NCBI RefSeq assembly: GCF_027570035.1
Contig: NZ_JAKMUU010000001.1
Location: 310,001 to 374,000 of the forward strand
Direction: 5' to 3'
From: Corynebacterium curieae
GTDB lineage: Bacteria; Actinomycetota; Actinomycetes; Mycobacteriales; Mycobacteriaceae
DNA: 64,000 nucleotides
The notes beneath the pieces are model-generated. The model ran no database searches. It was not told the DNA's origin and worked only from the letters and a program-made list of their open reading frames with translations. The position numbers were made by a program, and so were the translations under genes. Numbering within the stretch: position 1 is the first letter of the stretch; each line of letters opens with the position of its first letter. This document shows, in pieces, positions 56,640-64,000 of this stretch.

Positions 56640-57473
56640 CTACTTCTCAGCCTTGTCTGCGGATGCTTCCTCAGACTTTTCCGCAGAAGCTGGGTCGGAT
56701 GCTGCGGCAGCTGCCTCAGCATCGCGCTTTTCCTTCTCAGCGGAATCGCCGGCAGCTTCCTTGGCTGCAGCCAGCTGGCGCTCCTCGCGAGCCTTCTTGC
56801 CTTCCTCTACAGCGGAAGCAACGATGCCGGAAAGCAGCTTGGTGGAGCGGATGGCGTCGTCATTGCCTGGGATCGGGAAGTCAACTTCATCCGGATCACA
56901 GTTGGTGTCCAAGATGGCGACAACCGGAATATTCAGCTTGCGAGCTTCCTTAACCGCAATGTGCTCCTTGTTGGTATCAACAATCCACAGCGCGGACGGG
57001 GTCTTTGCCATATCGGAGATGCCACCAAGAACGCGCTCGAGCTTGGCGCGCTCACGGTTGAGCATGAGAACTTCCTTCTTGGTGCGGCCCTTGTAGCCGT
57101 CCTCACGCTCATCCATTGCCTGAAGCTCCTTCATACGCTTCAGACGCTTGGAAACGGTCTGGAAGTTGGTGAGCATGCCGCCCAACCAGCGGTGGTTGAC
57201 GTAAGGCATACCGACGCGGGTTGCCTCTTCAGCAACTGCTTCCTGCGCCTGCTTCTTGGTACCAACGAACAGGATGGTGCCACCGTGTGCAACGGTTTCC
57301 TTGACGAACTCATAAGCTTCGTCAATGTAGGTCAGCGTCTGCTGCAGGTCGATGATGTAGATGCCGTTACGGTCGGTGAAGATGAAACGACGCATCTTCG
57401 GATTCCAGCGACGGGTCTGGTGGCCAAAGTGCACACCAGCGTCGAGGAGCTCGCGCATGGTTACAACTGCCAT
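56640..57473 (-). CDS. rpsB: 30S ribosomal protein S2
   Basis: 277 residues: [27 protein letters not shown] at the start, [35 protein letters not shown] and the closing SIRSTKLL-type segment ([14 protein letters not shown]). The C-terminal 50 residues are an Ala/Glu/Ser/Lys-rich extension ([20 protein letters not shown]), longer than in E. coli. ATG 57473 is the conserved start; the frame runs open to 57725 through the leader. Confidence 0.97.
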   Translation of the reverse strand: MAVVTMRELLDAGVHFGHQTRRWNPKMRRFIFTDRNGIYIIDLQQTLTYIDEAYEFVKETVAHGGTILFVGTKKQAQEAVAEEATRVGMPYVNHRWLGGMLTNFQTVSKRLKRMKELQAMDEREDGYKGRTKKEVLMLNRERAKLERVLGGISDMAKTPSALWIVDTNKEHIAVKEARKLNIPVVAILDTNCDPDEVDFPIPGNDDAIRSTKLLSGIVASAVEEGKKAREERQLAAAKEAAGDSAEKEKRDAEAAAAASDPASAEKSEEASADKAEK

Positions 57474-57556
57474 GATTCGCTCGCTTTCTTTTATCTTGTC
57501 TTTCGGTTTTCCAATTGTGCGGTGTTTTATTCCGCACCCTAGCAACGAAGGCCCCG

Positions 57557-57586
57557 CTGACACCTTGTTTCCAAGGACCACGTCAG
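57557..57586 (-). ncRNA. Structured element in the rpsB leader
   Basis: On the minus strand, CTGAC/GTCAG outer pairs enclose CCTTG-GAAA-CAAGG, a GNRA-capped helix with an internal bulge. A short AGCC-GTCA-GGCT hairpin lies next to it (57585-57596). This fits an S2 autoregulatory leader, by position and shape only. Confidence 0.4.
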
Positions 57587-57717
57587 CCGTCAGGCTGTCT
57601 CTTCCTTCCAGCAGAAAGCGACAACTTCGCCGCGCGTAGTCAATGCCTCCACGAGGTGGACACACTGCTGCCCCAAAGAATAATCTGCTGCGCTGGTTTT
57701 TCCAAACCGAATACAAG

Positions 57718-57798
57718 CTATCCACAACATTTTCCGCCAGGGCTATCGCTTAACTTCACCCCTGCCTCAATCGCATCATTCACCACACGATATCCACA
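57718..57798. promoter_or_regulatory. Two near-match DnaA boxes
   Basis: CTATCCACA (57718-57726) and ATATCCACA (57790-57798), each one base from TTATCCACA and in the same orientation, 72 bp apart. Confidence 0.3.
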
Positions 57799-57850
57799 GG
57801 CCGCGTGACGATAGGTTTCCTGCTAAACCTGTCTACTAGACACTGTGGCC

Positions 57851-58372
57851 ATGATCGATTTTCTCCCACCGCCCAAGAGCCTCGCTTGTCGACGTCCCGT
57901 TCTCCTACCCGCCATCCTTATCACCGTCGTTTGTCTTTTATTTTTCTCCTGCCCACCTGCGGCAGCCTATGTGGATCCAGCCTCAGGTCGCCCTAGCCCG
58001 GCGCGGGTTCTCCGCGGGTTTGAAGCCCCCGAGAAGAAATGGAGCCCAGGCCATCGCGGCGTGGACATGGACTTAGCCGTAGGCTCTCCAGTGGTAGCCG
58101 CTGAAGATGGCACAGTCGCGTTTGTGGGCACGGTGGCCGGCAAACCCGTCGTCTCGATATCTCATGCGGACGGGGTAAGAACCACATATCAGCCCGTGCA
58201 TGGCACCGTAAAACAAGGCCAAGATGTACGCGAAGGCCAAGTCATCGGCCGGCTGGGCAATCCCGTCGATGGATATCCGGGCTTGCACTGGGGTGCGCTT
58301 ATCGCGAAGGATACCTATATCGATCCGTTGACGTTGCTGGATATGCCGGTCATCCGCCTCAAACCGCTTTAG
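57851..58372 (+). CDS. M23/LytM-domain protein, active site probably degenerate
   Basis: 173-residue exported protein. A signal or anchor helix at about 17-38 (LLPAILITVVCLLFFSC), then a LytM domain with the zinc motif GHRGVDMD (H-x3-D). The second motif reads GLHWG where active enzymes have H-x-H, so the first His is replaced by Gly. Likely a non-catalytic peptidoglycan-binding or amidase-activating protein. Cys-Pro-Pro at the signal end could also be a weak lipobox. GTG 57845 is an alternative start. The stop overlaps xerC by four bases. Confidence 0.82.
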   Translation: MIDFLPPPKSLACRRPVLLPAILITVVCLLFFSCPPAAAYVDPASGRPSPARVLRGFEAPEKKWSPGHRGVDMDLAVGSPVVAAEDGTVAFVGTVAGKPVVSISHADGVRTTYQPVHGTVKQGQDVREGQVIGRLGNPVDGYPGLHWGALIAKDTYIDPLTLLDMPVIRLKPL

Positions 58373-59286
58373 GCACGCGGATGGGCTTGTTCATATACGC
58401 GTTGCAGGCGCTGTGCAGACACGTGGGTGTAAATCTGTGTGGTGTTCAACGAGGAGTGCCCCAGTAGTTCCTGCACCACACGTAGGTCTGCACCACCTTC
58501 AAGAAGATGAGTTGCGGCCGAGTGACGAACTCCGTGCGGGGTAAGCCCTTGAGCTCCAGTAACACGGGCAGCCTTGTCTACTATGCGGCGTACTTGGCGC
58601 TGGTCTATGCGCCCTCCCCTACTTCCTACAAAGATCGCTTCCGTGTCTGCCGCCGCAAGTTTTCCGCGCCCGTGATCAATCCACTGTTTTAAGGCGTCTT
58701 CTGCGGCGTGACCGAAGGGCACCACACGCTGCTTATTGCCCTTACCGGTAACCTGCAAAGTACCACGTTGGAAGTCGATATCGCCTAGGTCAAGCCGCAC
58801 CAGCTCCGCAACGCGCATTCCGGTGGCATAGAGCAGCTCCAAGATGGCACTATCGCGAAGGAAATGGACTTCATCGGCAGCAACCGCATTACCCATAAGC
58901 TCACCGGCCTGATCTGGGGCCAACACTGTGGGCAAGTGTCGGCCTACTTTGGGAGTTACGAGCCGAGCAGCGATGTCCCGTTCTAGGTGCCCCTCGCGCA
59001 CTGCCCAGGTAGAAAACCCCTTCACCGCCGCAGTACGCCGTGCCAATGTAGAGCGCGCTTTTCCTTCTGCTACGGCCTCTGCCAACCATTGACGCAGTTT
59101 ATTTAGGGTAAAATCCGCAAAGGTGGGTACGCTGCAGGCAAGGTCGCGCAGATCGGAGCGATACCCTCGCACTGTTGCTGCCGCGCGACCTTTTACATGT
59201 AGCTGGAAATCCGCGAAGTCCTCGATAGCTTCCACCATCTGCCCCTCTACGTTTGGGCTCTTCGCAGAAAATCCATGTTCACTCAT
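58369..59286 (-). CDS. xerC: Tyrosine recombinase XerC
   Basis: Chromosome dimer resolvase acting at dif, probably together with FtsK and XerD. 305 residues with a SAM-like N-terminal core-binding domain and a C-terminal catalytic domain. Active residues in order: Arg in ATGMRVAEL, Lys in TGKGNKQRVV, HGVRHS, LGHSSLNTTQIYTH with the nucleophile Tyr. ATG 59286 has TAGACT eight bases upstream; the frame stays open to 59373 inside dprA. Core gene, not a phage integrase. Confidence 0.95.
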   Translation of the reverse strand: MSEHGFSAKSPNVEGQMVEAIEDFADFQLHVKGRAAATVRGYRSDLRDLACSVPTFADFTLNKLRQWLAEAVAEGKARSTLARRTAAVKGFSTWAVREGHLERDIAARLVTPKVGRHLPTVLAPDQAGELMGNAVAADEVHFLRDSAILELLYATGMRVAELVRLDLGDIDFQRGTLQVTGKGNKQRVVPFGHAAEDALKQWIDHGRGKLAAADTEAIFVGSRGGRIDQRQVRRIVDKAARVTGAQGLTPHGVRHSAATHLLEGGADLRVVQELLGHSSLNTTQIYTHVSAQRLQRVYEQAHPRA

Positions 59287-59294
59287 GCCACAGC

Positions 59295-59300
59295 AGTCTA
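59295..59300 (-). promoter_or_regulatory. Candidate -10 box of xerC
   Basis: TAGACT on the minus strand, eight bases before ATG 59286, in the gap after the dprA stop. Confidence 0.45.
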
Positions 59301-59321
59301 CTCGCCTTTCAATGGTGTCCC

Positions 59322-60503
59322 TTACTCTGTTTCTCGGCGCGCCCAGGTATTGCCATGCCGAACTACAACGCACATCTTCTCTAGTGCCAGTAGTAAGTGA
59401 ATGGTAAGCGGTAAGCGGAATCCCGCTTCGCGGGCGATATCCTCCGCCGTTGCCTGATCTTGGCCAGGCGGCGGAGTAGCGTCATAGACTCGCAATTCAT
59501 TGCGGGAGAGCCGTTGGGTCATCGTAGCCGCAAAATTGATTTCATACTGTGCTCCCGGGTCTACTTCCCCGGCGCGACCAATCAGGGCACGAATTTCATC
59601 GGCGCTGGTGACAAGTTGTGCCCGTCCCTCTTGGATACGTTGATGGCAGCCTAGCGAACCGCTGGTCGTAATGGGCCCGGGCACCGCCATGGCCACGCGA
59701 CCTAGCGCCTCCGCCCAGTTGAGCGTATTGAGCGCCCCAGATCGAAACGCCGCTTCCATAACCACGGTGCCCTGGCTCAGTGCTGCGACTAGCCGGTTGC
59801 GGGTCAAGAACCGGTGACGCTTTGGGGCGGTTTCTGGAGCAAATTCAGAAACAACGCACCCGTTATCCGCAATCCTGGCAAAGAGGTTTGCATTGCGGGC
59901 GGGATAGTCCCTATCAATTCCGCACGCAGCCACCGCCACTGTGCGACCGTTGTTGTAGAGCGCAGTCTCGTGGGCGACGGTATCCACACCGAGCGCGCCA
60001 CCGGATATCGGAGTCCATTGGTGCTGAACTAATCCGGAAACCACATTTTGAGTGGCCTGCCAGCCGTAACGGGATATTGCGCGAGTGCCGACGATCGCTA
60101 CGGCCTGAGCTACCTCCGCCTGCAATGGTGCGCCGCGCACCCACAGGCTGTGTGGCGGCAATGCTTGATCATCAAATGTTGCTGGGGCATCCGCGCCATG
60201 CTGATAAAAGCCGAATGCAGAAGAGAATTCTTCTGTGGGCCACTCTGGGCTTTCTGCCGTAATAAGCCGGGCTCCCACCCGCTCGGCAGCCGCCATGTCT
60301 TCGGCCTGACGCAACCAGTCATAACGCGAGGCTGTTGGTGCTAGAAGTGGGCCTATCCACTCAGCGCGGTTATAGATGCCGTGCGCAATTTCTTCGGCCG
60401 GATACTGCGTAAGTAAGGCCTGCATTGTGGCAGAAGGGCCTTCCACCACCCGGTTGAGATATACCCAGGTGGCATAAGGGGTGGAGAGATCGAGTGAGCT
60501 CAT
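59322..60503 (-). CDS. dprA: DNA processing protein DprA
   Basis: Loads RecA on incoming single-stranded DNA in transformable bacteria. 393 residues: a SAM-like N-terminal region, a Rossmann fold with AVAIVGTRAISRYG, VSGGALGVDTVAHETAL, and a C-terminal winged-helix-like domain. The ATG overlaps the yifB stop (ATGA). Next to yifB (ComM-like) and yraN. Confidence 0.94.
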   Translation of the reverse strand: MSSLDLSTPYATWVYLNRVVEGPSATMQALLTQYPAEEIAHGIYNRAEWIGPLLAPTASRYDWLRQAEDMAAAERVGARLITAESPEWPTEEFSSAFGFYQHGADAPATFDDQALPPHSLWVRGAPLQAEVAQAVAIVGTRAISRYGWQATQNVVSGLVQHQWTPISGGALGVDTVAHETALYNNGRTVAVAACGIDRDYPARNANLFARIADNGCVVSEFAPETAPKRHRFLTRNRLVAALSQGTVVMEAAFRSGALNTLNWAEALGRVAMAVPGPITTSGSLGCHQRIQEGRAQLVTSADEIRALIGRAGEVDPGAQYEINFAATMTQRLSRNELRVYDATPPPGQDQATAEDIAREAGFRLPLTIHLLLALEKMCVVVRHGNTWARRETE

Positions 60504-62062
60504 GCCGCAAGCCTTCCCACGTTAATTGAACCGCGCAGATCAAGTGCACGTCCAACCTCATCAAGGTCCGGTTGTTTCTTCCCTTCTAAATCGGCCAAGG
60601 TCCACGAGAGCCTCAAAACTCGGTCCACCCCACGCTGGGAGATTTCACCATCGGCTAGGTAGGCCGACAACATCACCATCGCAGCATCCGTGGCGGGACG
60701 TTGTCGGCGCAGATAGGACGAGGGAACATCGCCATTGGTCCGCGCCGCGATACCGTCTGCCCACCAGCGAGCGGCGGCTCGTTCACGGGCAATAGCAACG
60801 CGCTCGGCAATGACAGTTGAGCTCTCCTCCCCTTCCGCGTTAATCGTTGCCGCCTGCCCGCTTAAGGTGACCACCATATCCAAACGGTCACGCAACGGGC
60901 CGGAGAGATTGGAAAGATAATTCATCCGTTCATGCGGATTGCACCTGCACTTGGAGGGCTCTTCCGCCGCGCACCTACAGGGGTTAGCGGCCATGACCAA
61001 TTGGAAGCGGGCGGGATAGGTCACCTCACGGCGCGAGCGCGCTAGGCGTACCTGTCCTTCTTCCAGCGGGGCTCGCAGACCATCGAGAACCGGAGCTGCT
61101 ACTTCGCTGGCCTCGTCGAGGAAAAGAACTCCATTATGCGCTAGGCTCACTGCCCCAGGGCGCGGATGACCGGCCCCGCCGCCAAGCAGCGCGGCACGGG
61201 TGACAGAAGAGTGCGGGGCTATAAATGGCGCTCGCTCAATAACCTCACCAGGGATTCCGGTTAAAGAGTGAATTGCAGTAGTTTCCACCTGCTGATCCGG
61301 AGTAAGGCTGGGCAAGATTGTAGGCAATCGCGAGGCAATCATGGATTTTCCAGAGCCCGGTGGCCCAATCATCATCAGATGGTGTCCACCGGCTGCGGCA
61401 ACTTCGGCAGCCCATTTTGCGTTGGTTTGACCTGCAATGTCGCAAAAATCCGGCCCCACCTTTTCCGGATGAACTGGGGTAAGTGAACCGGAAAAGCTGG
61501 CGGCCCGCGGCAGATCGCGGTTTCCACACGCCCAGCCGAACGCCTCCTTCAATGAGGAGGCGACCAGCACATCCATATCCGGCACCAGCGTGGCTTCGGC
61601 CGCATTTCCAGGTGGAACGATGAGCGTTGCTATTCCTTTTTCGCGAGCTGCTAAAAGCGCTGGAATAATGCCTGCAACGGGGCGAACGCTACCGTCAAGG
61701 CCGAGTTCGCCCAAAACCAAAGTTCGCTGCAGACGCCGAGCCGGTGAAGGGGTGGAGCCCTTGGTGGGAAAGTTGGCTTCTGCCTGCGCGGCCAATATTG
61801 CTAGCGCGATGGGCAAATCAAAGTGTGAACCGGACTTTGGTAGTGAAGCCGGAGACATCGAGACAACTACCTTGGTCTTTGGCCATGGTAGATGGGAGTT
61901 AAAGGCCGCAGTCTTGATCCTATCGCGCGATTCGGAAATTGCGGTATCAGTTTGTCCCACCACGTGGATCCCTGGCAGGCCGTGGCCTACATTTGCCTCG
62001 ACATCGACCAACTGGGCTAAGACTCCGTTAAGGGACATGGTCAAGCAATTACCTAGAGCCAT
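60500..62062 (-). CDS. YifB/ComM-family Mg-chelatase-like AAA+ ATPase
   Basis: 520-residue protein; ComM is a branch-migration helicase for natural transformation. An N-terminal ChlI-like domain (GLPGIHVVGQTDTAI, SPASLPKSGSHFDLPIAL), Walker A GPPGSGKS, Walker B GVLFLDEA, and a Cys-rich insert PCRCAAEEPSKCRCNP before NLSGPLRDRLD. ATG 62062 overlaps the yraN end by 14 bases, so the two genes are translationally linked. Confidence 0.93.
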   Translation of the reverse strand: MALGNCLTMSLNGVLAQLVDVEANVGHGLPGIHVVGQTDTAISESRDRIKTAAFNSHLPWPKTKVVVSMSPASLPKSGSHFDLPIALAILAAQAEANFPTKGSTPSPARRLQRTLVLGELGLDGSVRPVAGIIPALLAAREKGIATLIVPPGNAAEATLVPDMDVLVASSLKEAFGWACGNRDLPRAASFSGSLTPVHPEKVGPDFCDIAGQTNAKWAAEVAAAGGHHLMMIGPPGSGKSMIASRLPTILPSLTPDQQVETTAIHSLTGIPGEVIERAPFIAPHSSVTRAALLGGGAGHPRPGAVSLAHNGVLFLDEASEVAAPVLDGLRAPLEEGQVRLARSRREVTYPARFQLVMAANPCRCAAEEPSKCRCNPHERMNYLSNLSGPLRDRLDMVVTLSGQAATINAEGEESSTVIAERVAIARERAAARWWADGIAARTNGDVPSSYLRRQRPATDAAMVMLSAYLADGEISQRGVDRVLRLSWTLADLEGKKQPDLDEVGRALDLRGSINVGRLAA

Positions 62063-62447
62063 CTTCGACCCCCTTGAAGTGTTCCACCACAAACCCCGGA
62101 CCGTGTGCGAGTAAGGCAATGACGTCGAATCGAACGGTGGACAGTGGCTTTCCATCGAGCCATTGCGCCGCTGCTTTGCGCAGACGCGCTAATTTTTGTG
62201 GGGTAACGGCCTCGGCCACCCCGAAGTTGGCATTAGCGCGAGTTTTCACTTCGACAAAGACTATGGTTCCGTCCGCCTCGCGAGCGATAAGGTCTATTTC
62301 CCCTACCCGATATGAGACGTTTGCAGCGATAATAGTGGCACCGCGCTCGCGTAGATAGCGCGCGGCGTAAGCTTCGCCTCTTTTTCCTAATGCTTGTTTA
62401 TGCCTCGGCCTCTTCGTAGCCAACTGGTGATCTGAGTGAAAATGCAT
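62049..62447 (-). CDS. yraN: YraN/UPF0102-family nuclease-like protein
   Basis: 132 residues with the endonuclease-fold marks LGKRGEAYAARYLRERGATI, VGEIDLIARE and VFVEVKTRAN, a D-x-n-ExK restriction-type core. Function unknown though linked to yifB and dprA in most genomes. AAGGATAGACC precedes ATG 62447. Confidence 0.88.
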   Translation of the reverse strand: MHFHSDHQLATKRPRHKQALGKRGEAYAARYLRERGATIIAANVSYRVGEIDLIAREADGTIVFVEVKTRANANFGVAEAVTPQKLARLRKAAAQWLDGKPLSTVRFDVIALLAHGPGFVVEHFKGVEDGSR

Positions 62448-62537
62448 AGCGGTCTATCCTTGTGCGTCGAGAAATTCATCTGCCCGCACAGAAGACCGCA
62501 GCCGGCAAGGTTCTTACAAGAGCCGCACATGCAAAAA

Positions 62538-62593
62538 GCGCCCCAGCTGTGGATAACTTGGCTTTGTATCCCTGTTGTCCACAGCCGAGGCGC
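62538..62593 (-). terminator. Terminator-like palindrome containing two DnaA boxes, after the DUF2469 gene
   Basis: Outer GCGCC/GGCGC (62538-62542, 62589-62593) and inner 12-bp arms with one G-T pair (62546-62557, 62574-62585) around a 16-base loop; TTTTTGC follows on the minus strand. The inner arms contain TGTGGATAA (62548-62556) and TTGTCCACA (62575-62583), head to head. Confidence 0.8.
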
Positions 62594-62619
62594 ACTTTGT
62601 CAGCACCGGCTTGACAAAA

Positions 62620-62925
62620 CTATTCCGGCATTATGAATTCCGGCTTATCCAGCTCCTCGATGTTGACGTCCTTATAGGTAATAACGCGAACGTAGCGTAC
62701 AAAGCGCGCGGAGCGGTACATGTCCCATACCCAAGCATCGGACATGCGCACCTCGTAATACACATCAGGTCCAGAGGTATGTGGGATCAGCTCTACCGCG
62801 TTTGCCAGGTAAAAGCGCCGCTCAGTTTCAACGACATAGGAAAACTGGCTGACAACATCTCGGTACTCGCGGTAGAGGGAAAGCTCTACCTCAGCCTCGT
62901 AGTTATCGAGTTCCTCTGCACTCAC
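62620..62925 (-). CDS. DUF2469 protein
   Basis: 101-residue acidic cytoplasmic protein highly conserved in actinobacteria between rnhB and yraN; function unknown. Marks are YEAEVELSLYREYRDVV, YVVETERRFYLANAV and FVRYVRVITYKDVN. Start is GTG 62925 with GGAGG about six bases upstream. Tyr, Arg and Glu content is high; no catalytic motif is seen. Confidence 0.88.
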   Translation of the reverse strand: MSAEELDNYEAEVELSLYREYRDVVSQFSYVVETERRFYLANAVELIPHTSGPDVYYEVRMSDAWVWDMYRSARFVRYVRVITYKDVNIEELDKPEFIMPE

Positions 62926-62987
62926 GGTGGACCTCCAGGTTGTGGGTTAGCTCGCTTTAGCTTAGCGCGCGGGAGGAAAAATTTTGG

Positions 62988-63629
62988 CTAGGCACGCGCG
63001 GCAAACTCCGCCTGGGCGCGGCGGACATTCTCGTAGCTCATGCGGTGTTCCGGGCACGCACCTAACTGGGAAATGGCAGCTTCGTGTGCTTTGGTGCCGT
63101 AGCCCTTATGATTAGCCAGCCCGTAGCCGGGGTAGCGCGCATCGAGCTCTTTCATGAGATGGTCACGGCTGACCTTCGCCAGCACGCTGGCCGCGGCAAT
63201 GCACCGCGCGGCCGCATCGCCGCCAATAATGGGCAGGTGGGGCTGGCTCAGGCCGGGGATAAAGAGGGCGTCGGAAAGCACGTAGCCCGGATGAACTGCC
63301 AGGCGCGCTACCGCCCTGCGCATGCCCGAAATATTGGCGCGCTGGATGCCGCGCTTATCGATGTCCCCCGCACCAATATGCACCACCGACCAGTCCACAG
63401 CCTTGTCCTTGATAATGGGAAAGAGCCGCTCCCGCTGCTTGGGGGTAAGTTTCTTGGAATCGGTAAGTCCCGCCAATTCTTTAATCGGCCTATCTGGCAT
63501 CACGCAGGCCGCAATGGTGATCGGCCCACAACACGCACCGCGCCCGGCCTCATCCACGCCAGCTACCGGTCCTAGCCCAGCCTTGCTCAACGCCACCTCG
63601 TAGGTGCGCCGCTGCTTAAGCCGACGCAT
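62988..63629 (-). CDS. rnhB: Ribonuclease HII
   Basis: Cleaves RNA in RNA-DNA hybrids and single ribonucleotides in DNA. 213 residues: [12 protein letters not shown] with the first catalytic Asp-Glu, [13 protein letters not shown], and [34 protein letters not shown] is the C-terminal signature. ATG 63629 overlaps the lepB end by 14 bases; earlier in-frame starts lie within lepB. Confidence 0.96.
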   Translation of the reverse strand: MRRLKQRRTYEVALSKAGLGPVAGVDEAGRGACCGPITIAACVMPDRPIKELAGLTDSKKLTPKQRERLFPIIKDKAVDWSVVHIGAGDIDKRGIQRANISGMRRAVARLAVHPGYVLSDALFIPGLSQPHLPIIGGDAAARCIAAASVLAKVSRDHLMKELDARYPGYGLANHKGYGTKAHEAAISQLGACPEHRMSYENVRRAQAEFAARA

Positions 63630-64000
63630 CTGAAATTTCTGGGTGGTCCACTCCACCCCAGCGGGAAAGCGGCAAGATGACGCCCTCGACTCGGCCACGT
63701 ACATTATCCACCGGCACCGTGCCTTGCAGGTGGTCGCCCAAGTGTGCACGCGAATCAAGGGAATTGGTGCGATTATCCCCCATTACCCACAGATTTCCCT
63801 CCGGAACGGTAATCGGACCAAAATACTCACCGCCACACGCCTGGGAGCCCGACTTAGGATCCACAGGAATCTGCGGCGGGTCGAGGACGAAATCTTGGTT
63901 CACGGGCTTGCCATCAACCATGACTGAAGGATCACCTGCCTCGCAGCTTACCGTTTGCCCGCCGGTAGCAATCACCCGTTTGACGAGGATATTTTCCCCG
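63616..64000 (-). CDS. lepB: Signal peptidase I, C-terminal part (cut by window edge)
   Basis: Membrane serine-lysine protease that removes Sec and Tat signal peptides. The 128 codons present begin with [14 protein letters not shown], box D with the catalytic Lys in VKRV, and continue with [14 protein letters not shown] (box E). The N-terminal helix and the Ser nucleophile lie beyond the right edge. A Cys pair in the mid region (VSCEAG, SQACGG) may form a disulfide outside the cell. Confidence 0.95.
   Translation of the reverse strand, partial: GENILVKRVIATGGQTVSCEAGDPSVMVDGKPVNQDFVLDPPQIPVDPKSGSQACGGEYFGPITVPEGNLWVMGDNRTNSLDSRAHLGDHLQGTVPVDNVRGRVEGVILPLSRWGGVDHPEISDASA

Larger units (their letters stand above)
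57474..57850 (-). promoter_or_regulatory. rpsB leader and divergent promoter region
   Basis: 377 bp without a gene. Near rpsB it holds two adjacent hairpins in the minus-strand leader (57557-57596). Further out are two one-mismatch DnaA-box matches (57718-57726, 57790-57798). Next to the LytM-like gene is TAGACA, eight bases before ATG 57851. Confidence 0.5.

Noticed and set aside
58369..59286. Phage integrase or mobile element marker
   Set aside because: It is the core XerC in conserved synteny; no att repeats, no tRNA and no foreign composition next to it.
62538..62593. Replication origin
   Set aside because: Only two DnaA boxes, no AT-rich unwinding region and no dnaA/dnaN nearby.

Overview
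The window is a stretch of core chromosome from a high-GC actinobacterium, almost certainly a Corynebacterium. The evidence is mycothiol chemistry (mycothione reductase, a mycothiol-dependent-enzyme-type DinB-like protein), a resuscitation-promoting factor, actinobacterial DUF2469, DUF2631, DUF4439 and DUF4921 proteins, an Mqo nearly collinear with the C. glutamicum enzyme, and a gene order from ftsK to lepB that I recall as the conserved corynebacterial order. The species cannot be fixed from sequence reading alone. No rRNA, tRNA, CRISPR array, insertion sequence or prophage was seen. Both edge genes are cut: ftsK on the left and lepB on the right. Most genes lie on the minus strand.

Layout: 1-7270 holds ftsK (partial), a mycothiol-type DinB protein, and the dapB-thyX-dapA-rnj group (lysine/cell-wall precursor, thymidylate, mRNA decay). 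7407-8623 has a VOC protein and an AMIN-like lipoprotein. 8727-23970 is an RNA and translation block: pnp, rpsO, a nucleoside hydrolase, ribF, truB, a phosphopantetheinyl transferase, a metallophosphoesterase, a MATE exporter, nrnA-type DHH phosphatase, rbfA, infB, ylxR, nusA and rimP. 24009-28412 has a DUF4439 lipoprotein, a minimal Rpf, a small membrane protein, proS and yaaA. 28445-33470 is a probable five-gene unit: histidine kinase, LuxR-type regulator, ABC ATPase, ABC permease and DUF4921 GalT/HIT-like protein. 33538-40020 has phzF-like, selO, mqo, an alpha/beta hydrolase and mtr. 40337-41176 holds two small secreted paralogues behind a structured regulatory region. 41376-47900 has map, a lipoprotein PBP, ispG, the site-2 protease rip1 and dxr. 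48078-51198 has a DUF2631 protein and a second ABC transporter. 51217-57473 has rlmN, a LapA-like protein, cdsA, frr, pyrH, tsf and rpsB. 57851-64000 has a degenerate LytM protein, xerC, dprA, yifB, yraN, DUF2469, rnhB and lepB.

The most striking signal spread over the window is at gene starts. About twenty start codons have a TAnnnT -10 hexamer only 6-8 bases upstream, mostly without a Shine-Dalgarno, which predicts leaderless mRNAs. In four divergent pairs (ribF/truB, rimP/DUF4439, proS/yaaA, kinase/phzF) the two -10 boxes lie back to back in 31-67 bp. Other items for a second look are the paired secreted proteins with a CRP/GlxR-like site, two perfect head-to-head DnaA-box matches forming the arms of a terminator-like palindrome after the DUF2469 gene, a terminator stem that doubles as the next gene's promoter downstream of rnj, and the kinase/regulator/ABC/DUF4921 unit.
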